Assembly (NCBI GenBank): GCA_964393325.1
Contig: CAYMTE010000006.1
Span: forward strand, 1 to 61,819
DNA: 61,819 nucleotides
Source: JBAZWV01 sp964393325
Lineage (GTDB): Bacteria; Patescibacteriota; Patescibacteriia; 2-12-FULL-60-25
Direction of reading: 5' to 3'
Positions 43,895 to 52,065 of the stretch are shown piece by piece (positions within the stretch are counted from its first letter, which is position 1; every line of letters starts with the position of its first letter). The notes under the pieces are model-generated. The model had not been told where the DNA came from, did not search any database, and saw nothing but the letters and a program-made list of their open reading frames with translations. A program made the position numbers and the translations under genes.

Positions 43895-45289
43895 TTATCC
43901 CGAGGTGCTGTAGAGCTTTTCTCGGAGCAATGAGAGATCCCGTTTGAGCTGCTCATCTGACTGAAGAAGGTCGGCGATCTTCGTGCATGCGTGCATAGCG
44001 GTGGTGTGATCGCGCCCGCCGATATGATCGCCAATGGCAGGGAACGAGCACTTCGCTTCGTGTCGAAGGAGGTACATGGCGATTTGTCGTGGGAAGGCGA
44101 GGCGTTGTTCACGGCTTTTCCCGAGCAGGTCTTCGAGGGAGATTTCGTAGTAGCCCGTAACAATATCTAAGAGTCTGCGTGGGGTAATTGTTCGTTTTGG
44201 CGTGTTTGGCGCGTAGCTCTGAAGAAGTGCCTGGACGGATTCCAGGGTCGGCGTTGTGTTCTTGAACTGGTGATATGCGAGAAGCTTATTAAGTGCTCCT
44301 TCGAGCTCGCGAACGTTAGATTGGATGGCTCCAGCGATTGTACGGAGGATTTCGTTGCCAAGAACGACGCGCTTTTCGCGTATCTTCGCCTCTAAAATTG
44401 CGACGCGCGTTTCGAAGTCCGGACTCGAGACATCTGTTGTCATGCCCCACTCAAATCTGGAGAGGAGACGGCTTTCAAGAGCTTGAATTTCCTTTGGCGC
44501 GCGATCAGATGTGATAATAATCTGCTTGTTCGCCTGGTGTAGCGCATTAAAGGTATGAAAAAACTCCTCCTGTGTACCTTCTTTTCCTGTGATGAACTGA
44601 ATGTCGTCTACAAGGAGTATGTCTACGGTGCGGTACGTGTCTTTGAACTCTTTGCCGCGTCCGCTTCGTACGGCCTGGATGAAATCGTTTGTAAAGCGCT
44701 CACAGGTCACGTATAGCACCTTTGCGTTGGGATTTTGTTTGAGAACGTATTGTCCAACGGCATGTAGGAGGTGTGTTTTTCCAAGGCCAGATCCTCCGTA
44801 AAGGAATAGGGGGTTGTATGCGTCTCCGGGTTTTGCGGCAACGGCCATAGCGGCGGCATGCGCGAGTTCATTGGTTTTTCCAACGACGAAATTTTCAAAG
44901 ATATAGCGAGGATTGAGGCCGGAATCAACGCTGGAAGGCGATGTGGACGCTTCTTGAGCGATATAGCTTGGTATTGCGTCGGTTACTTCATTTGAAATAA
45001 CAGGGGCGTCTGGTGAAAACGTGGGGATTTGAGTCGTGTTTCGTACCTCGACTTTGTATTGGACTTCTCGAATTCCGTTTCCGGCGACATTCCGAATCGC
45101 TTTAATAACGGCATCGTGATATTTTTTTTCAAGCCATGCTTTTGTGAACGTGTTTGGTACGCAAACGACGGCTTTTCCATCAGCGATGGAAGAAATGAAT
45201 GTATTTTTGAACCACGTCGTGAAGTTTGCCTTGGAGAGTGTGAGTTCAAGCTCTCCAAGAGCTGCTTGCCATGTTTCGGAGAAGTCCAT
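43895..45289 (-). CDS. dnaA: chromosomal replication initiator DnaA
   Basis: 464 residues from the ATG at 45289 (MDFSETWQAALGELELTLSK). Domain I (1-80), linker, AAA+ domain with Walker A LYGGSGLGKTHLL (about 168), Walker B ILLVDDIQFI and sensor motifs (RLLSRFEWG), then domain IV with the DnaA-box-binding helix-turn-helix and the signature GGRDHTTAMHACTKI (about 425). It binds DnaA boxes and melts the origin. Divergent from rpmH; a box pair and two promoters lie between them. Confidence 0.97.
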   Translation of the reverse strand: MDFSETWQAALGELELTLSKANFTTWFKNTFISSIADGKAVVCVPNTFTKAWLEKKYHDAVIKAIRNVAGNGIREVQYKVEVRNTTQIPTFSPDAPVISNEVTDAIPSYIAQEASTSPSSVDSGLNPRYIFENFVVGKTNELAHAAAMAVAAKPGDAYNPLFLYGGSGLGKTHLLHAVGQYVLKQNPNAKVLYVTCERFTNDFIQAVRSGRGKEFKDTYRTVDILLVDDIQFITGKEGTQEEFFHTFNALHQANKQIIITSDRAPKEIQALESRLLSRFEWGMTTDVSSPDFETRVAILEAKIREKRVVLGNEILRTIAGAIQSNVRELEGALNKLLAYHQFKNTTPTLESVQALLQSYAPNTPKRTITPRRLLDIVTGYYEISLEDLLGKSREQRLAFPRQIAMYLLRHEAKCSFPAIGDHIGGRDHTTAMHACTKIADLLQSDEQLKRDLSLLREKLYSTSG

Positions 45290-45319
45290 ACAAAGAGGTG
45301 CGTAAAAAACGATACACAA

Positions 45320-45348
45320 ATATCAACAGTCGAGGGGGATGAAGTCAA
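45320..45348 (-). promoter_or_regulatory. probable dnaA promoter
   Basis: Minus strand TTGACT (45343-45348), 17-nt spacer, TGATAT (45320-45325). Adjoins the DnaA box at 45352, as expected for autoregulation. Confidence 0.45.
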
Positions 45349-45351
45349 ATG

Positions 45352-45371
45352 TGTGGATAAAAAGTGGATAG
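45352..45371. promoter_or_regulatory. DnaA box pair upstream of dnaA
   Basis: TGTGGATAA at 45352-45360 is a perfect inverse of TTATCCACA; AGTGGATAG at 45363-45371 matches 7 of 9, same orientation and 11 bp on. Part of the likely origin or dnaA autoregulatory site. Confidence 0.65.
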
Positions 45372-45384
45372 GTTGACGGGTCAC

Positions 45385-45413
45385 TTGTCAAATATCGCAA
45401 TCTTTGGCATACT
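45385..45413 (+). promoter_or_regulatory. probable rpmH promoter
   Basis: TTGTCA, 17-nt spacer, CATACT; predicted start about 22 nt before the rpmH ATG. Confidence 0.4.
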
Positions 45414-45442
45414 TATCTGTATATTCTTGAGTACGAACGGAC

Positions 45443-45592
45443 ATGCCAAAGCGAACATATCAACCAAAAAAGCGTCGAAGATCACGCGTTCACGGGTTTC
45501 GCTCTCGAATGAGCACGAAAAACGGACGAGAAGTGCTTTCTCGCCGCCGTGCCAAAGGGCGAAAGAGCCTCACGATCAAAAAGGCTCGGTAA
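45443..45592 (+). CDS. rpmH: 50S ribosomal protein L34
   Basis: 49 residues, short enough to be missed by a length cut-off. MPKRTYQPKKRRRSRVHGF, then RSRMSTKNGREVLSRRRAKG and RKSLTIKKAR: a standard L34 (KRTxQPxxxxRxxxHGFRxRMxTxxGRxVLxxRRxKGRxxL). It is the first gene of the rpmH-rnpA-yidD block, divergent from dnaA as in most bacteria. A terminator separates it from rnpA. Confidence 0.97.
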   Translation: MPKRTYQPKKRRRSRVHGFRSRMSTKNGREVLSRRRAKGRKSLTIKKAR

Positions 45593-45598
45593 TCCTAT

Positions 45599-45623
45599 AA
45601 AATCCCCGAATTACGGGGATTTT
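45599..45623. terminator. terminator after rpmH
   Basis: AAAATCCCC-GAATTAC-GGGGATTTT; T-rich on both strands. Read-through would allow rnpA expression. Confidence 0.75.
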
Positions 45624-45643
45624 ATGCATATTCATCGATCTCC

Positions 45644-46063
45644 ATGCTCCAAAAGTCGCAACGATTAACGAAAAAACGGGATTTTGAGAAGCTCGCGAAC
45701 AAGGGGAGGTCGGTTTTTGGGCCTTTTGCGACGATGCGTGTGCGTACGGTGAGCGAAAAAGAGCCAAAAATAGCCTTTATCACCTCCACAAAAGCGATGA
45801 AGCTTGCGGTGGATCGCAATCGCATCAAGCGACGCTTTCGCCATATCCTTCGGGAGCTGTTTCCAACGGTCCCTCCGTCCGTTCACCTATTGTTCGTTGT
45901 GAAGCCCGAGGCATTGAAAGCGGATCATCTCGCGCTGAAGACCGAAATCGAGCGGTTGTTAACGAAGATACCGGAGGCGCTAACAAAGCCGGCAAAGCCA
46001 TCTCCCGGCGCGCTGCGTAAAAAGGCAAAGCGAGATGCGCGGGGTACGTCCTCGTCCGTATGA
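45644..46063 (+). CDS. rnpA: ribonuclease P protein component
   Basis: 139 residues. Starts MLQKSQRLTKKRDFEKLANKG, carries the basic signature AVDRNRIKRRFRHILRE (about 55) typical of RnpA, and a lysine-rich C-terminal extension (KPAKPSPGALRKKAKR) longer than usual. It binds the catalytic RNA of RNase P and helps with tRNA 5' processing. The stop overlaps the yidD start (ATGA). No RNase P RNA was found in the window. Confidence 0.95.
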   Translation: MLQKSQRLTKKRDFEKLANKGRSVFGPFATMRVRTVSEKEPKIAFITSTKAMKLAVDRNRIKRRFRHILRELFPTVPPSVHLLFVVKPEALKADHLALKTEIERLLTKIPEALTKPAKPSPGALRKKAKRDARGTSSSV

Positions 46064-46311
46064 ACCCGTGGCATCTGCCTCGTCGTACAGGTCAACTGCT
46101 TATTCGCGTCTATCAGCGAACCATCTCTCCCGATCACGGGCCACTTGCGCGATTTTTTCCAACTCGAACATGCGGGTACTCACCGACATGCTCGGAATAC
46201 GCCCACGAGGCTATTGGAAAATACGGGCTTGTAAAAGGAATGTGGCTCGGCGCAAAACGAATACTGCGTTGTACGCCATGGCATCCGGCAGGCTACGATC
46301 CGGTTCCCTGA
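46060..46311 (+). CDS. yidD: membrane protein insertion efficiency factor YidD
   Basis: 83 residues, normal. LLIRVYQRTISPDHGPLARFFPTRTCGYSPTCSEYAHEAI holds the family's Cys pair (TCxYxPTCSxY), followed by GLVKGMWLGAKRILRC and PWHPAGYDPVP. It assists YidC-dependent insertion. The usual next gene, yidC, is absent; the 3' end instead overlaps the convergent yggU gene by 19 bp. Confidence 0.95.
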   Translation: MNPWHLPRRTGQLLIRVYQRTISPDHGPLARFFPTRTCGYSPTCSEYAHEAIGKYGLVKGMWLGAKRILRCTPWHPAGYDPVP

Positions 46312-46559
46312 AGCCGATCGATAACATCCTCTTCGACCATGGGAACGGAGAGGATTTTTGTTTTTGATGAATGTCCTTTGACGATATCGATCTCGCTTGG
46401 GGCAAGATCGAGAATGTCGGCGAGAAAACGAATTAACGCGTCGTTCGCCTTCCCGTCAACCGGAGGTGCGGCAAGACGGATTTTCCACGCAGCACCCTCG
46501 CGTCCAGCTATTTCTGAACGGGATGCGTTTGGGATGACTCGGACCGTGAGGCGGCTCAT
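46293..46559 (-). CDS. yggU: DUF167/YggU family protein
   Basis: 88 residues. MSRLTVRVIPNASRSEIAGREG, KIRLAAPPVDGKANDALIRFLADILDL, then IDIVKGHSSKTKILSV: the standard YggU pattern (VxPxAxxxxI, APPVDGKAN, GxxSRxKxV). Small cytoplasmic alpha/beta protein of unknown function. Its start overlaps the nfo stop (ATGA), so the two are co-translated. Confidence 0.9.
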   Translation of the reverse strand: MSRLTVRVIPNASRSEIAGREGAAWKIRLAAPPVDGKANDALIRFLADILDLAPSEIDIVKGHSSKTKILSVPMVEEDVIDRLQGTGS

Positions 46560-47395
46560 GTTTTATCGCGAAATGCTTTAAGAACGGTGAGTTCATGCTT
46601 CCGTTTTTCCTCGTCGAACTCGGTTTCAAGGTAGAGGTTCATGTGCGAAAGCGCCTTGAGATGCACGATTGCCTCAAATCCCTTAAGCCCGATAAAGCCC
46701 TCGCCGAGGTGCTCGTGACGATCGCGTCGGGCGCCGATATCCACTCTTGAGTCGTTGCAGTGGCTCATGCGGAGCTTGTCTAGGCCGACAATTTTGTCGA
46801 ACGTGTCGAACGTTTTTTTCACGGATGCCGTATCGCGAAGATCGTAGCCGCTTGCAAACGCATGCGCCGTATCAAAACAGACCCCGAGGTCCGGATGATC
46901 GACGCCATCAAGCATCTCCGCCACCTCTTCGAATTGATCGCCCATCACCATGCCTGCGCCGGCGGAGATCTCAATGAGAAGTTTTGTTGTCCCGCTGTAT
47001 CCATCAAGGACGCGTGCAACGCCCTCAATGCAAAAGCGCATCGCTTCTTCTTGTCCGAGGTCTTTTGCGCTTCCGGGATGGAACATGACGTAGGCAGCCT
47101 GGAGAAGGGTGCCGCGTTCAAGCTCTTCTCGGATAATACGCACCGTGTTTTTCCGTGTTCGCTCTTCACCAGAGGCGAAGTTGATGTAGTACGGCGCATG
47201 AATAACCCATTCAGAAAGGTTGTGTTTTTGGCAGTTTTCGCGAAAAGCGTCCAAGGTCTCGGGTGTGAGCTTTGGCGCTGGTCCGCCTTGCGGTGACCGG
47301 CTAAACATCTGAAAGACCTCACACCCAAGCGCGGCGGCATTCAGCGGCGCGTTTTGAACGCCGCCCGCAATCGAAACATGAGCGCCAAATTTCAT
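46556..47395 (-). CDS. nfo: endonuclease IV (AP endonuclease)
   Basis: 279 residues from ATG 47395 (the family starts KFGAHVSIAGG; upstream in-frame residues are from the intergenic region). Zn-site motifs: GAHVS, VMFHPGSAKD, LLIEISAGAG, CFDTAHAFASGYD, and CNDSRVDIGARRDRHEHLGEGFI. It cleaves DNA at abasic sites for base excision repair. A TACCCT hexamer lies 9 nt before the ATG. Confidence 0.95.
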   Translation of the reverse strand: MKFGAHVSIAGGVQNAPLNAAALGCEVFQMFSRSPQGGPAPKLTPETLDAFRENCQKHNLSEWVIHAPYYINFASGEERTRKNTVRIIREELERGTLLQAAYVMFHPGSAKDLGQEEAMRFCIEGVARVLDGYSGTTKLLIEISAGAGMVMGDQFEEVAEMLDGVDHPDLGVCFDTAHAFASGYDLRDTASVKKTFDTFDKIVGLDKLRMSHCNDSRVDIGARRDRHEHLGEGFIGLKGFEAIVHLKALSHMNLYLETEFDEEKRKHELTVLKAFRDKT

Positions 47396-47448
47396 ATATC
47401 GAAGAGGGTAGCGGGTTTTTGAAAAAGAAAAAAGCCCGAAGAACAAAC

Positions 47449-47468
47449 ATCCCCGGAGGTCCGGGGAT
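47449..47468 (-). terminator. terminator after tig
   Basis: Minus strand ATCCCCGG-ACCT-CCGGGGAT followed by GTTTGTTCTT. Confidence 0.75.
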
Positions 47469-47475
47469 GATGTGG

Positions 47476-48765
47476 TTACTCGCTCTTGATTCCTTTTGCT
47501 TTGATGATCTTGAGCGCGGCGCGATTCTTCATTTGCGCGGCGACGTAGTCTCGGTAATCAGGGGAGGAGACGCGCTCTCGCGTTTCTTTGTCCTGAACTC
47601 CCTCGAGGATGCGGTCGACTTCGGCGTTCACTTCTTCGTCCGCGATGTCGACACCCTCTTTTTTGGCGATCTCCTTCACGAGAACGGCGGTGTGCACGCG
47701 GCGGATGGCCTGCGGCACCATGTCGAGCTTGATCTCATCCGCTGTCTTTTTGAGCTGCGCGAGGTAATCTGCCATGTTCATGCCCTGGTGCTCTGCGGAG
47801 TGTTCAAGTTCACCATACATGCGACGAACTTCTTCGTTGACGAGGAGGTCTGGAATTTCCGAAAACGTTGATCCATCGACAAGTTTCTCGAGCAATTCAA
47901 TTTCCGCTGCCTCATCCGCCTTTTCTTCGGCTTCTTTCGTCATGTTTGCCATCAGAAGCTCGCGGAGCTTTTCAACGGATTCAAGGCCGAGACCCTTTGC
48001 GAACGCGTCGTCAAGCGTTGGGAGAGCGAGTTCGTACACATCGTGCACGGTTGCAGTGAAATCTACGTTCTGTCCGGCGAGATGCTTTTGGTAGTGCTCG
48101 GATGGGAACGGAAGCGTGAATGTTTTGACGTCGCCCTTTTTTGCACCGACAAGCTGTTCTGCGAATCCAGGAATATAGTGGGGTTCGTTCAGGTACACGC
48201 GATAGTTTTTACTCGTGCCACCCTCGAGTGGGACGCCATCCTTTTTGATATCGAGGTCGATCAGCAGCATGTCATCCTTTGTTGCGACTCGATCAACAAC
48301 GACTTCATTGCGTCGCATTTTTCGAAGGTCTTCCAATGCGGCGTCAACGTCCGACGAGGCCACGGCCTTCGCCTTCTTTGTTACCAGCGGCTTGTCGTAT
48401 GTCGCCATCGTGAGCACCGACGGCATAACAGGTGCCGTAACGGTGAATTTAAGATCCTGACCCGGAACAAGTTGCTCAACCGAAATCGAAGGAGATCCGA
48501 TGGTCTGGATCGACTTCGCGAGGATTGTGCTGACGTAGCGAGCGCGAACGATTCGTTCAAGAGCCGTTTCCCAAATACGCATTTCTCCAAAGACCCGTTT
48601 TACCTCGTCATACGGCGCTTTTCCGGGACGAAAACCCGGAATGGGCTTTACGCTTTGAAGATCGGCGGCGGCTTGATCAAGATATGGTTTCGCTTCGTCT
48701 GGCGTAATGGTAAACGCAAGCTCGACAAGCGACTTTGGGAGTTGTTTGATGACAGGATCGATCAT
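47476..48765 (-). CDS. tig: trigger factor (ribosome-bound chaperone)
   Basis: 429 residues, near the usual 430-450. Ribosome-binding signature GFRPGKAP at about residue 44, in the N-terminal domain; middle PPIase-like domain (about 150-230: DDMLLIDLDIKKDG, FTLPFPSEHYQKHLAG); C-terminal helical cradle (about 260-425, highly charged). Meets nascent chains at the exit tunnel. Single-gene unit with a terminator. The GFRPGKAP loop is intact, so ribosome binding should be retained. Confidence 0.95.
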   Translation of the reverse strand: MIDPVIKQLPKSLVELAFTITPDEAKPYLDQAAADLQSVKPIPGFRPGKAPYDEVKRVFGEMRIWETALERIVRARYVSTILAKSIQTIGSPSISVEQLVPGQDLKFTVTAPVMPSVLTMATYDKPLVTKKAKAVASSDVDAALEDLRKMRRNEVVVDRVATKDDMLLIDLDIKKDGVPLEGGTSKNYRVYLNEPHYIPGFAEQLVGAKKGDVKTFTLPFPSEHYQKHLAGQNVDFTATVHDVYELALPTLDDAFAKGLGLESVEKLRELLMANMTKEAEEKADEAAEIELLEKLVDGSTFSEIPDLLVNEEVRRMYGELEHSAEHQGMNMADYLAQLKKTADEIKLDMVPQAIRRVHTAVLVKEIAKKEGVDIADEEVNAEVDRILEGVQDKETRERVSSPDYRDYVAAQMKNRAALKIIKAKGIKSE

Positions 48766-48819
48766 AGAATATGTGGGTCGAGGATAGTGGAAGTTGGGGT
48801 TTGCGTCAACCGGTATAGA

Positions 48820-48848
48820 AAAACTCCCGGCGTATGCCAGGGAGCTTT
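48820..48848 (-). terminator. terminator of the M23/LysM gene
   Basis: Minus strand AGCTCCCTGGC-ATAC-GCCGGGAGTT (one G-U) followed by TTTTC. Confidence 0.75.
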
Positions 48849-48850
48849 TC

Positions 48851-50119
48851 TTATTTGATATAAGTGAGGGGGTTGGTTCGCTTTCCGTTCACGTACACCT
48901 CGAAGTGCAGGTGAGAGCCAGTTGAGCGTCCGGTGGATCCCATCATGGCGATCACTTGACCCTTCTTAACCTGATCGCCAACCTTTACGAACATTTTTGA
49001 TGAGTGCGCATAGCGCGTCATCATTCCGTTCGGATGCTTGATGATGATTTGAAGTCCGTATCCACCGTTATTCCACCCCGCTGTTGTCACGACACCATCG
49101 TATGCCGCATAGAGCGGTGAGGTGAAGTCGCCGTCAATGTCGACGCCGGTGTGTTTCCAGCCATAATACTGCGTGACGACGTGTCCAGGTGTTGGCCAGA
49201 GGAGCTTCGCATCAGGGAGCGCCGCCGTGTCTACGTCTGCAGGCTTCTGTGTATTTGCGTTTGCAGAGGTGCCGTCGTTAGACCGTTTGACGCGTTCGCG
49301 CGTCTGGCTCGCGATGGCGAGGGCCGTCTGCTTTGGTGCCGGAGGTTCTCCACCTGGGATCACGAGTTCTGTGCCAATGGCGAGCGAGCTGTCGTTTGTG
49401 AGCTTATTGAATTCGCGAATCTCGGTTTCATCAGCCGCGTAGGTCGATGCGAGCTTCGCAATGGTATCGCCTTTTTTGACCGTGACGAGAACGCCCGAAA
49501 CAGGAGGGATCTTCAGAGAATCGCCCGGTCGGATGTATTGGCGTTCCGTCAGGCTATTACTCCAAAGAATCGTTCCGACGTTGACGCCGAAGGATTTTGC
49601 AATGGAGCCGATCGTGTCGCCTTCTTTTACGAGATACGTCTCCGTGCGCGTTCGAGGCGCTTGTTTTGTACCGATTTCCGTTTCTGTCATGATCGGCGCG
49701 CTCAAGGTTCCCGGGACATTTAGCGTTGCAAGAGCTGGGTCTCCCGCGTCTTCGTAATAGTCAAAGTCGATATGCGGGATCGCCATGAGCGTTCCGTCTC
49801 CGAGATAGGTTCCTTTCGTGTTTGCTTGGTTGTCTTCGCGAGCCGTTTCTTGAACGATCTCAACATCAGAGTCCGTCGCCAGCGCATAGAGAAGCGTATT
49901 TTGACCAACGTCCTGGGCGAACGCCTGGCGCGCCTGGATGTTCATGATAATCGTGACTGCCGAAGCGACGGCCAGTACGCCATGAAAAAGATAGCGGTTG
50001 CTGGTAAAAAACAACAAAAACCCTCGCGTAGGAACGACGGTTCGCTGGAACTTCAAATGAAGAGTTACCGCAGAACGGTAGATCGGAAGCACGAGCCACT
50101 GTAGAACGACGTTCGCCAA
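48851..50119 (-). CDS. LysM/M23-family peptidase, membrane-anchored
   Basis: 422 residues from a TTG at 50119. A hydrophobic segment (about 45-65) and AFAQD suggest export. Two LysM domains (about 160-205, YLVKEGDTIGSIAKSFGV; about 210-255, VTVKKGDTIAKLASTYAA) bind peptidoglycan. The C-terminal M23 domain has HTGVDID (about 325) and SHLHFEVY (about 403), with the metal-binding His/Asp and His-x-His intact, so it is probably an active endopeptidase cutting peptidoglycan cross-links. The frame stays open 40 residues upstream of the TTG (to an ATT at 50239 preceded by GAGG), and those residues look protein-like; the true start is uncertain. Confidence 0.85.
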   Translation of the reverse strand: MANVVLQWLVLPIYRSAVTLHLKFQRTVVPTRGFLLFFTSNRYLFHGVLAVASAVTIIMNIQARQAFAQDVGQNTLLYALATDSDVEIVQETAREDNQANTKGTYLGDGTLMAIPHIDFDYYEDAGDPALATLNVPGTLSAPIMTETEIGTKQAPRTRTETYLVKEGDTIGSIAKSFGVNVGTILWSNSLTERQYIRPGDSLKIPPVSGVLVTVKKGDTIAKLASTYAADETEIREFNKLTNDSSLAIGTELVIPGGEPPAPKQTALAIASQTRERVKRSNDGTSANANTQKPADVDTAALPDAKLLWPTPGHVVTQYYGWKHTGVDIDGDFTSPLYAAYDGVVTTAGWNNGGYGLQIIIKHPNGMMTRYAHSSKMFVKVGDQVKKGQVIAMMGSTGRSTGSHLHFEVYVNGKRTNPLTYIK

Positions 50120-50451
50120 AGGCGCTGCGGCATGGCCGATACTTCGGAAAATGGATTGGAGCGCACGCTTCGTGGAGCGAATCGCTCGGAAGAGAGCGAT
50201 CGCGACGGTCGTGCCGAGTTGTTTGAGAGTAGGGATAATATGGACCTCGTATGCGTGTGCCGAACGTCATTCATCACAAGAGTCTTCTGGGGTCGGAATG
50301 ACAGGCCCGGGCACGCTTATTTCTTCGAAAAACGAATCAAAAAGGCCAAATTTAGGTGACGAAATGTTAGCATTTCGAGCGAAAATAGTCAATCCGCGAG
50401 AGGGCAAAAGCGGCAAGGGAGATGAAAAAAGTGTCAAAGCATTAACATGTT
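50120..50451. other. region between comM and the M23 gene
   Basis: 332 bp. Holds a promoter at 50364-50392, a possible 5' extension of the M23 gene to 50239 in the same frame, and nothing else recognisable. Other frames here (for instance a 134-residue one at 49866-50270) are shadow frames. Confidence 0.5.
50364..50392 (-). promoter_or_regulatory. promoter of the M23 gene
   Basis: Minus strand TTGACT (50387-50392), 17-nt spacer, TAACAT (50364-50369), with TGC before the -10. Confidence 0.65.
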
Positions 50452-51972
50452 TTATGCGTCGCTCATTTGGCGATACTGAAGCGCTTCCGCCACGTGCTCG
50501 ACCTCGATACGAGCCGACTGACCAAGGTCGGCAATGGTCTGGGATACTTTAAGGATCCGAAAATAGACGCGGGCAGAAAGGCGAAAGACGTCGACGGCCT
50601 GCGTGAGGACCTTTCGCGCATCGCTCGAGAGTTCAACGAGCCGCCGAGCTTGATCGCTTGAGAGTTCGGCGTTTGTTGTGATGCCGATCGATGAAAGTCG
50701 ACTGCGCTGTGCATCGCGCGCGGCTTGGACGCGGTGTCGTATAGCTGACGTGCTTTCGCCAGGCGCAAGATCGATCAGCTTGTCCGTTGGAACTTTTGGC
50801 ACGTTTACCATGAGGTCAATGCGGTCGAGGAGAGGACCGGAAAGTCGTTTTCGATACATAGAAGCTTGCGTTGGTGTGCAGACGCAGGGGCGATCTGGAT
50901 CGGTTGCGTACCCGCATGGGCAGGGATTCATGGCGGCAACAAGTGTGACACGAGCGGGGAAGCAGACGGTCCCTTGTGCGCGTGAGACGGTGACGACCCC
51001 GTCTTCGAGCGGTTGACGAAGATTCTCGAGAACCGTTCGGGAGAACTCCGGCATCTCGTCCAGGAAGAGCACGCCTCGGTGCGCGAGTGAGATTTCTCCT
51101 GGTTTTGGGATGGATCCTCCGCCGACGAGCGCAACGCCACTTGCAGAATGGTGCGGAGAGCGGAACGGCCGTTCATGGACGAAACCTGCGCGCGGAAGCA
51201 GGCCTGCGACGGAGTGAATACGTGTTACGTCGAGCGCTTCTTCATGTGTCATGATTGGAAGAATGCCGGGGAAGGATCGTGCAAGAAGCGTTTTTCCAGA
51301 TCCGGGCGGACCCTGCATGAGGATGTTGTGACCGCCTGCAGCAGCTACTTCTAATGCTCGTTTTGCCTGCTCTTGGCCGCGTACAGACGCCATGTCGGGA
51401 TAGTCTGACGTTTCGCGCTGGACGGAGGCGAGCGGCGCAGACTGTGCGGGCGCGAGAGGTTGTCTCGCGGTGATGTGATGTACAACGTCTGCAAGGCAGG
51501 TTGCTGCGATAATGCGAAGACCGGGAACAAGAAGAGCTTCTGCAGCGTTCTCTTTTGGAACGATGACTTCTGGGATGTGCAGTTCTTTCGCAAGGAGGCA
51601 GGCGGAGAGTGTTCCCGCGACGGGTCGGAGGTGTCCATCGAGCGCAAGCTCGCCAAGGAAGAGCCGATCTGCGGAAGGATGCGTCGGAATATCTCCGTGA
51701 GCCGCAAGGAGCGCGATAGCGATGGCGAGATCAAAATGCGTTCCGCTTTTTCTGAGGTCGGCGGGCGCGAGGTTGATGGTGATCTTTGTTCGCGGAAAGG
51801 CGAGATCGGAGTGTTTGAGCGCGCTTCGAACCCGTTCTCGTGCTTCTTGTACGGCGGTATCAGGAAGACCGACGACCATGAAACTTGGCAATCCTTGGGA
51901 GATGTCGCATTCAACGTCGACGCGATATGCGTCGAGACCGATGATGGACGAGGTGAGTGTCGTTGCTGCCAT
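50452..51972 (-). CDS. comM: YifB/ComM family Mg-chelatase-like AAA+ ATPase
   Basis: 506 residues, normal. N-terminal Lon-protease-like domain (about 20-165: GLPSFMVVGLPDTAVQEARERVRSAL), AAA+ core with Walker A MQGPPGSGKTLLARSFPG (about 215), a RGVLFLDEMPEF Walker B, a zinc-like insert (CPCGYATDPDRPCVC) and C-terminal helices (SARVYFRILKVSQTIADL). ComM is a branch-migration helicase that helps integrate incoming DNA during transformation. The Cys insert is complete (four Cys). It supports, but does not prove, DNA uptake by this organism. Confidence 0.93.
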   Translation of the reverse strand: MAATTLTSSIIGLDAYRVDVECDISQGLPSFMVVGLPDTAVQEARERVRSALKHSDLAFPRTKITINLAPADLRKSGTHFDLAIAIALLAAHGDIPTHPSADRLFLGELALDGHLRPVAGTLSACLLAKELHIPEVIVPKENAAEALLVPGLRIIAATCLADVVHHITARQPLAPAQSAPLASVQRETSDYPDMASVRGQEQAKRALEVAAAGGHNILMQGPPGSGKTLLARSFPGILPIMTHEEALDVTRIHSVAGLLPRAGFVHERPFRSPHHSASGVALVGGGSIPKPGEISLAHRGVLFLDEMPEFSRTVLENLRQPLEDGVVTVSRAQGTVCFPARVTLVAAMNPCPCGYATDPDRPCVCTPTQASMYRKRLSGPLLDRIDLMVNVPKVPTDKLIDLAPGESTSAIRHRVQAARDAQRSRLSSIGITTNAELSSDQARRLVELSSDARKVLTQAVDVFRLSARVYFRILKVSQTIADLGQSARIEVEHVAEALQYRQMSDA

Positions 51973-52035
51973 ATGTGTGAAGTTCTCTATCTACCGCTAC
52001 GGCATCTGGAGAAAAAGTCAAGACGAAACAGGGAG

Positions 52036-52060
52036 CAAAAACCCCGACAAGTGTCGGGGG
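52036..52060 (-). terminator. terminator of the 52066-52929 lipoprotein gene
   Basis: Minus strand CCCCGA-CACTTG-TCGGGG followed by TTTTTGC. Confidence 0.8.
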
Positions 52061-52065
52061 AGAGG

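Noticed and set aside
49866..50270. 134-residue frame overlapping the M23 gene start
   Set aside because: Arg/Ser/Pro-rich composition typical of a shadow frame, and the M23 frame is clearly coding there.
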